Source: JACVRW01 sp963751835
GTDB taxonomy: Bacteria; Actinomycetota; Thermoleophilia; Solirubrobacterales; Thermoleophilaceae
DNA length: 64,000 nt
Direction: 5' to 3'
Assembly: GCA_963751835.1 (NCBI GenBank)
Contig: CAVVWD010000010.1
Location: 62,001-126,000, forward strand
The notes below the pieces were generated by a model, which saw only the letters and a list, made by a program, of their open reading frames with translations, was not told the origin of the DNA and did not search any database. Shown piece after piece: positions 61,452 through 64,000 of this stretch (its first letter is position 1; every line of letters starts with the position of its first letter). A program made the position numbers and the translations under genes.

Positions 61452-61525
61452 GATCCAGCCATCACTTTCGTCGTCGGGATGAGCCGGGGCATCATGCCTG
61501 GCCAAGAGGCCGGCCGCGTGGCCGG

Positions 61526-62380
61526 TCAGCTCGGCGAAGCCTGCGTATGCGCGACGATGGCGTCGACGATCTGGTCCCAGTCGCGCTCGTGTAACTCGTG
61601 CCCACCGCCGTCCACAGTGACGAGCGTCGCCGCCGGCACGGCCTCGGCGAGTGCGTTGCCGTGGGGTAGGGGGAAGAGCGGGTCGGCGCTTCCGTGGACT
61701 ACGAGCAGCGGGGTGGCTATGTCGCTTGCCGTGCGTTCCGGTCCGGCGCCGCCACCGGCGAGCGTGTGGTTCACGAGGCTCTGCGGGTTGGCGGTGCGCG
61801 CGAGATCGGCCTTGACGAACGCGCGGGTCGCCGCCTCGTCGAACGGGTGTCGCGAGCCTGAGAGCGCCTCGGCGTCGCGGACAACCATCTCCTCAAGCGC
61901 CTGAGGGTCGGACCAGTCGAGGTCCTCGAACTGCGCGGAGTGTTCGAGGTAGGCCGGCTCCGAGTCGGGGAGCTGGCGGCCGACGCCCCCGATCGCCGTC
62001 GTGCTGATCGCCGTGAGGCTGGCCACACGCTCGGGGTAATCGAGCGCGACCAGCTGAGCGATCATGCCGCCGAGCGACATGCCGACGACGTGCGCGCGCT
62101 CGATGCCGTAACCGTCGAGCACGGCGACCGCGTCGCGCGCCATGTCGTCGATGCTGTAGCCGGGCTGGCCCGGCTCGTAGCTCGTCGACCGCCCGGTGTC
62201 GCGGTTGTCGTAGCGGATGACGAAGCGCCCCGCCCCCGCGAGGCGCTCGCAGAAGGCCTCCGGCCACCACAGCATCGATGCCATCAGGCCCATGATCAGC
62301 AGGACCGCGGGATCGCCCGGACTCCCGAACGCCTGGGTGCAGATCGTCGCGGCATCCGAGTTGATCGGCCTCTCGTTCAT
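61526..62380 (-). CDS. Alpha/beta hydrolase
   Basis: 284 residues. Nucleophile elbow VVGMSLGGMIAQLVALD (GMSLGG), Asp in VVHGSADPLFPLPHG and His in VDGGGHELHERDWDQ complete the triad. The N-terminal part (QAFGSPGDPAVLLIMGLMAS) resembles the esterase/haloperoxidase-like group that includes aclacinomycin methylesterases. ATG at 62380 is preceded by GAGGAAACG. Natural substrate unknown. Its product lies in the cytosol by absence of a signal. Confidence 0.92.
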   Translation of the reverse strand: MNERPINSDAATICTQAFGSPGDPAVLLIMGLMASMLWWPEAFCERLAGAGRFVIRYDNRDTGRSTSYEPGQPGYSIDDMARDAVAVLDGYGIERAHVVGMSLGGMIAQLVALDYPERVASLTAISTTAIGGVGRQLPDSEPAYLEHSAQFEDLDWSDPQALEEMVVRDAEALSGSRHPFDEAATRAFVKADLARTANPQSLVNHTLAGGGAGPERTASDIATPLLVVHGSADPLFPLPHGNALAEAVPAATLVTVDGGGHELHERDWDQIVDAIVAHTQASPS

Positions 62381-62428
62381 TGTCAGGTGCGTTTCCTCTC
62401 GAAGGTGTGGGTACGCTCGTCGGCGCAC

Positions 62429-62761
62429 ATGGCCTACGACGAGGATCTCGCAAACCGACTCCGTGAACTGCTCGCCGACGAGGCTGCGGTCACCGAGAAG
62501 AAGATGTTCGGCGGCCTCGCGTTTCTCATGCAGGGCCACATGTCCGTGGCCGCCTCGCGCAACGGCGGGCTGCTCGCCCGCATCGACCCGGCCGATACCG
62601 AGGCATGCCTCGCGCGTCCGCACGTAGCACTGATGGAGATGGGCGGGCGCAAGATGGACGGCTGGCTCACCGTCGCGCCCGAGGGCTTGAAGACCAAGCG
62701 CGAGCTCGCCTCGTGGGTCAAGCGCAGCGTCACCTTCGTCAAGACCCTGCCGCCGAAGTAA
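62429..62761 (+). CDS. TfoX N-terminal domain protein
   Basis: 110 residues forming a stand-alone TfoX_N domain: LLADEAAVTEKKMFGGLAFL, then MEMGGRKMDGWLTVAPEGL and a Lys-rich C-terminus. In Gammaproteobacteria TfoX controls competence, but the isolated N-domain is widespread and of unknown role. ATG at 62429. It is divergent from the alpha/beta hydrolase with 48 nt between starts. Confidence 0.9.
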   Translation: MAYDEDLANRLRELLADEAAVTEKKMFGGLAFLMQGHMSVAASRNGGLLARIDPADTEACLARPHVALMEMGGRKMDGWLTVAPEGLKTKRELASWVKRSVTFVKTLPPK

Positions 62762-62776
62762 GACCCCGCGGCCTCG

Positions 62777-63544
62777 TCAGCCGGTGGACGGGTGCGCGGC
62801 TCCGGTTTCGGAGGGGAGCTCACGTCCGAGCACCTTCCCCTGGTAGGCGAAGGGCTCCTCGCGCAGCGCGCGCACGAAGTCGGGGATCGTTTCGCGCGCG
62901 AGGCTCCCGCCGTGCATGCCGTGTATCCAGTCCGGGTCGAGTCGCTCAATCCGGTTCACCACACGGCGGACGGGCTCCTCGTGGGCGAAGATTCCCATCT
63001 CTCGGTAGAAGCCACACATCTCGCTGCCTAGGCGCTCGGTCACGACAGAGGGCTGGTCTCCGGGCTGGATGAAGAGGTCCGAGGGGAACACGCTGTTCGT
63101 CGTCTCGTCGAACAGCATCATCGAGTCCCAGTGGTGGACGTGTGGTGTCTCGAGGAAGCGCAGCTTGTGCTTTCCGAGGTCGATCACTTCCCCGTCATGG
63201 TGACCCTCGACGCGGCCGCTGTAGTTCCAGCCGGCCAGGTTGAGCTCCACGCTCGCCGCGCTGCACGCCAGCGCCGAGTCGGGAGCGCCCTCCAGAAAAC
63301 GGTCCATCCCTCCGCACTCGTCGGACTCGAAGTGCAGGAGGATCACGTACTCGAGCCTGCCGGGATCCAGCACCTCTGCGACCGCGCCGCGGACGTCGTC
63401 ATACATCGCGTACATGCCCGTGTGGACGAGCGCCGGGCGCTCGTCGTCGATCAGAAACTGGTTGAACTGGAAGTCGAAGCCGTCCACGTCGAAGGTCGTC
63501 GAGATCCGGTAGATCCCGTCGACGATCTCGTCGATCCGTGTCAT
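62777..63544 (-). CDS. Metallo-beta-lactamase-fold protein of the ODP (flavodiiron-like) type
   Basis: 255 residues. All six diiron-site ligands of the flavodiiron oxygen-reductase domain can be placed: His-Glu-Asp in HFESDECGG, His in ETPHVHHWDSM, Asp in VFPSDLFIQ and His in WIHGMHGG. The flavodoxin module of true flavodiiron proteins is absent, so the electron donor would be separate. Possible roles are O2/NO reduction or sensing. ATG at 63544. Convergent with the TfoX gene. Confidence 0.86.
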   Translation of the reverse strand: MTRIDEIVDGIYRISTTFDVDGFDFQFNQFLIDDERPALVHTGMYAMYDDVRGAVAEVLDPGRLEYVILLHFESDECGGMDRFLEGAPDSALACSAASVELNLAGWNYSGRVEGHHDGEVIDLGKHKLRFLETPHVHHWDSMMLFDETTNSVFPSDLFIQPGDQPSVVTERLGSEMCGFYREMGIFAHEEPVRRVVNRIERLDPDWIHGMHGGSLARETIPDFVRALREEPFAYQGKVLGRELPSETGAAHPSTG

Positions 63545-63582
63545 GGCCAGTCTCCTCCTCGCGTCGCTCGGCCCAGGCGATG

Positions 63583-63774
63583 CTATCCGCTGACCGCCGC
63601 CAAAAAGCGCTGCAGCGATCCGGCGAGCTCTTCCGGCGCCTCCTCCGGAATGAAGTGGCCGGACGCCAGCGGGCCTTCCTCGACGGCATCGGCCCCTTGC
63701 CGCCAGACGCGCAGCGGACCGTCGGACAGGGTGCCCTCCTCAGGCCCCCGAAGCCGCCCCATGCCGTGACGCAC
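63583..63774 (-). pseudogene. C-terminal remnant of an alpha/beta hydrolase (haloacetate-dehalogenase-like)
   Basis: 63 codons. The last 45 (DGPLRVWRQGADAVEEGPLA, then SGHFIPEEAPEELAGSLQRF) equal the C-terminal end, including the catalytic His, of epoxide-hydrolase/haloacetate-dehalogenase-type proteins about 290 residues long. The nucleophile part is absent upstream, where the SRPBCC gene begins on the other strand. A broken gene rather than a functional peptide. Confidence 0.65.
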
Positions 63775-63851
63775 GCGCGTCGAGCCAGGCGGTAGCGTCG
63801 CGCTTCAGCACCCGTCAGCCGAGCGAACGCCGCCCTTCAGAGAGGAACACT

Positions 63852-64000
63852 GTGGATATCAACAGCGACGCGCCGGTCATCACGCGCGACGAGATCCTGA
63901 TCCGCGCCCCCATCGACACCATCTGGGACATGCAAACGGACATCGACGAGTGGCCCTCCTGGCAGCCGGAGGTCGACGGGGCCGAGCTCGACGGCCCGCT
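63852..64000 (+). CDS. SRPBCC/polyketide-cyclase-like protein, cut by window edge
   Basis: Only the first 49 residues are present. They show the START-like fold entry RDEILIRAPIDTIWDMQTDI followed by DEWPSWQPEVDGAEL, typical of polyketide cyclase/dehydrase-type ligand-binding proteins. The GTG at 63852 is preceded by AGAGAGG. The rest lies beyond the right edge. Confidence 0.82.
   Translation, partial: MDINSDAPVITRDEILIRAPIDTIWDMQTDIDEWPSWQPEVDGAELDGP

Overview
The window is chromosomal DNA of a high-GC Gram-positive bacterium (about 70 % G+C by eye, strong GC3 bias, frequent GTG and some TTG starts). It is most likely an actinobacterium of the Thermoleophilia (Solirubrobacterales/Gaiellales-like). 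The clues are several group-2 and SigF-type sigma factors, a Vms1/release-factor-like protein, Tat-exported PhoX proteins, TadE-like proteins, LAL-type regulator debris and many metabolic and hydrolase genes. This placement is inference from gene content. I see no rRNA, tRNA, CRISPR array, prophage or intact insertion sequence.

Layout. 1-13 kb: a leucine/phenylalanine-type amino acid dehydrogenase (cut by the left edge) diverges from a fused 2-oxoacid:ferredoxin oxidoreductase. Two PhoX/DUF839 proteins flank a methyltransferase, and a run of oxidoreductase, VOC and glutamate-cysteine-ligase-like genes ends at a perfect 16-bp terminator stem. 13-25 kb: a regulator-rich stretch with three sigma-70 genes, a release-factor-fold (Vms1-like) protein, a MarR regulator with a clear operator in front of a three-gene ABC exporter, a DUF72 protein, a glycogen-debranching-type enzyme, a zinc-ribbon protein and DUF2294. 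24-30 kb: LigD-type polymerase, CDF metal exporter, an ornithine-cyclodeaminase/proline-racemase pair with a structured leader, an amino-acid permease remnant and a DJ-1/PfpI protein. 30.5-39.6 kb: two consecutive sugar ABC importers (binding protein, two permeases each), a GH13 glucosidase between them and one ATPase at the end that could serve both.

39.6-50.3 kb: ParB-fold protein, D-2-hydroxyacid dehydrogenase, an unusual inverted-repeat element with riboswitch-like helices, YjbQ, SDR, M48-like metallopeptidase, an ABC-2 exporter pair, enoyl-CoA hydratase, UppP and a lytic transglycosylase. 50.5-57 kb: two TadE-like proteins, a ParA-like protein with a broken Walker A motif, a DUF2235 hydrolase, and a NarL-type histidine kinase and response regulator flanking an FAD oxidoreductase. 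57-64 kb: VOC protein, LuxR-LAL remnant, secreted Ig/FnIII protein, a DapB homologue lacking the catalytic histidines, alpha/beta hydrolases, TfoX-N, a diiron-type metallo-beta-lactamase-fold protein and an SRPBCC protein cut by the right edge.

Quality caveat. At least eleven single-base frame changes and one in-frame stop fall inside otherwise well conserved genes. Most lie between 30.7 and 38 kb, with more at 48.1 and 60.2-60.3 kb, usually next to short G/C runs. Intact neighbours and preserved protein similarity on both sides suggest assembly or sequencing indels rather than decay, but the sequence alone cannot decide. I label such genes pseudogene where the frame does not recover and describe the conceptual product.
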